Shown here: piece by piece, positions 8,093 to 8,833 of the stretch
Position numbering within the stretch: position 1 is the first letter of the stretch
How the letters are laid out: the number at the start of each line of letters is the position of its first letter
DNA from: Candidatus Eiseniibacteriota bacterium
GTDB lineage: Bacteria > Eisenbacteria > RBG-16-71-46
NCBI GenBank assembly: GCA_021414165.1
Contig: JAIOPA010000159.1
Location: 1 to 8,833 of the forward strand
Reading direction: 5' to 3'
Length of the DNA: 8,833 bases
Translations under genes and position numbers: made by a program
Notes under the pieces: generated by a model
The model's database searches: none
Told to the model about the DNA's origin: nothing
Seen by the model: only the letters and a program-made list of their open reading frames with translations

Positions 8093-8821
8093 TTAAAGGG
8101 TGAATCCTTCACCCAGGTAGTACTGCCGGGCCAGCGGATTGTCGGCCAACTCTTGCGGCGAGCCGGCCAGCTGGATACGGCCATCGAACATGATGTAGCT
8201 GCGATCGGTCGTGTTGAGCGTCACGCGAACGTTGTGGTCGGTGATCAACAGGCCGAGCCCGCGCGCGCGCAGACGGCCGATGATCTCCTGGATCTCCTCG
8301 ACCGCGATCGGGTCGATACCCACGAACGGCTCGTCGAGCAACAGGAACGACGGCTGGCGCGACAGCGCGCGCGTGATCTCGACGCGCCGGCGCTCGCCAC
8401 CCGACAGCTTGTGCGCGTGGCGGTTCGCCAGATGCGTCAGGTTGAGGTCGGCGAGCAGTTCCTCGAGCCGTTCCTCGCGCTGCTGCTTCGTGAGCGGCAT
8501 GGTCTCCAGCACCGCCATGACGTTCTCGCGCACCGTGAGCCGGCGAAAGATGCTCGGGTCCTGCGCCAGATAGCCGAGGCCCAGCCGCGCACGCCGGTAC
8601 ACGGGCTCGCGCGTGATGTCCTTGCCATCGAGCCGGATCGCGCCCTCGTTGGGCCGCAACAGCCCCACGATCATGTGGAACGTGGTGCTCTTGCCGGCGC
8701 CATTGGGGCCCAGCAGGCCCACGACCTCGCCGCGGCGGACCTGCAGCGAGACGCCCTGCACGACCTTCCACTTGCCGTAGTAGCGCACCAGCCCATCGGC
8801 CACGAGGCCATCGGTGCCCAC
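8093..8821 (-). CDS. lptB: LPS export ABC transporter ATP-binding protein LptB
   Basis: LptB is the cytoplasmic ATPase that, with LptF and LptG, extracts LPS from the inner membrane and drives it along the Lpt bridge to the outer membrane. The 242 residues match E. coli LptB (241). Motifs in order are the Walker A GPNGAGKST (38-46), the Q-loop Gln87 in GYLAQDPSIF, the signature LSGGERRRVEI (139-149), the Walker B FLLLDEPFVGIDP (159-171) and the switch His196 in LLITDHNVR. The ending YYLGEGFTL is close to the YLGEDFRL-type end typical of LptB, which separates it from the similar LivG/LivF ATPases. The frame stays open to the right edge. The GTG at 8821 has no visible ribosome-binding site in the 12 bases left, so the true start may lie outside the window. 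The gene sits directly before rpoN, as in many Gram-negative bacteria. Confidence 0.95.
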   Translation of the reverse strand: MGTDGLVADGLVRYYGKWKVVQGVSLQVRRGEVVGLLGPNGAGKSTTFHMIVGLLRPNEGAIRLDGKDITREPVYRRARLGLGYLAQDPSIFRRLTVRENVMAVLETMPLTKQQREERLEELLADLNLTHLANRHAHKLSGGERRRVEITRALSRQPSFLLLDEPFVGIDPIAVEEIQEIIGRLRARGLGLLITDHNVRVTLNTTDRSYIMFDGRIQLAGSPQELADNPLARQYYLGEGFTL

Positions 8822-8833
8822 GACGGGCGACTC

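Overview
The window is a GC-rich bacterial chromosomal segment (by eye about two thirds G+C). All eleven recognisable genes lie on the minus strand, so reading direction runs from the right edge (8833) to the left edge (1). No gap between genes is longer than 49 bases. There are no RNA genes, mobile elements, CRISPR arrays or long repeats that I can see. Gene content and order (lptB-rpoN-hpf-hprK followed by a mannose-family PTS) resemble the rpoN neighbourhood of Gram-negative bacteria. LptB implies an outer membrane with LPS. HprK, a complete mannose-type PTS and an archaeal-type bifunctional PGI/PMI with very GC-rich codons would suit Gemmatimonadota or a deltaproteobacterium-like lineage. 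That placement is inference, not proof.

Right part (8821 to 6217): lptB encodes the LPS-export ABC ATPase, rpoN the sigma-54 factor, and hpf a short-form ribosome hibernation factor. A perfect 7-bp hairpin sits in the rpoN-hpf gap, one base upstream of the hpf ribosome-binding site.

Middle and left part (6230 to 821): hprK (HPr kinase/phosphorylase) is followed by mannose-family EIIA, EIIB, EIIC and EIID, then HPr and Enzyme I. Most junctions overlap by 4 bases or fewer (GTGA, ATGA, TTGA). The phosphorelay is complete on paper: PEP -> EI His190 -> HPr His15 -> EIIA His16 -> EIIB His14 -> sugar carried by EIIC/EIID. HPr also keeps Ser46, the site that HprK phosphorylates, so the regulator and its target are encoded together.

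Left edge (807 to 1): a SIS-domain bifunctional phosphoglucose/phosphomannose isomerase, cut off by the window edge, starts 13 bases after ptsI. It would turn the Man-6-P or Glc-6-P delivered by such a PTS into Fru-6-P. Together the genes form an uptake, regulation and first-step-of-catabolism unit fused to the rpoN/hpf block.

I did not find a clearly undescribed system. The most unusual points are the self-contained HprK plus mannose-type PTS in the place where ptsN and rapZ usually sit in proteobacteria, a CxxC motif in the EIIA active-site region, and the PGI/PMI at the end of the operon.
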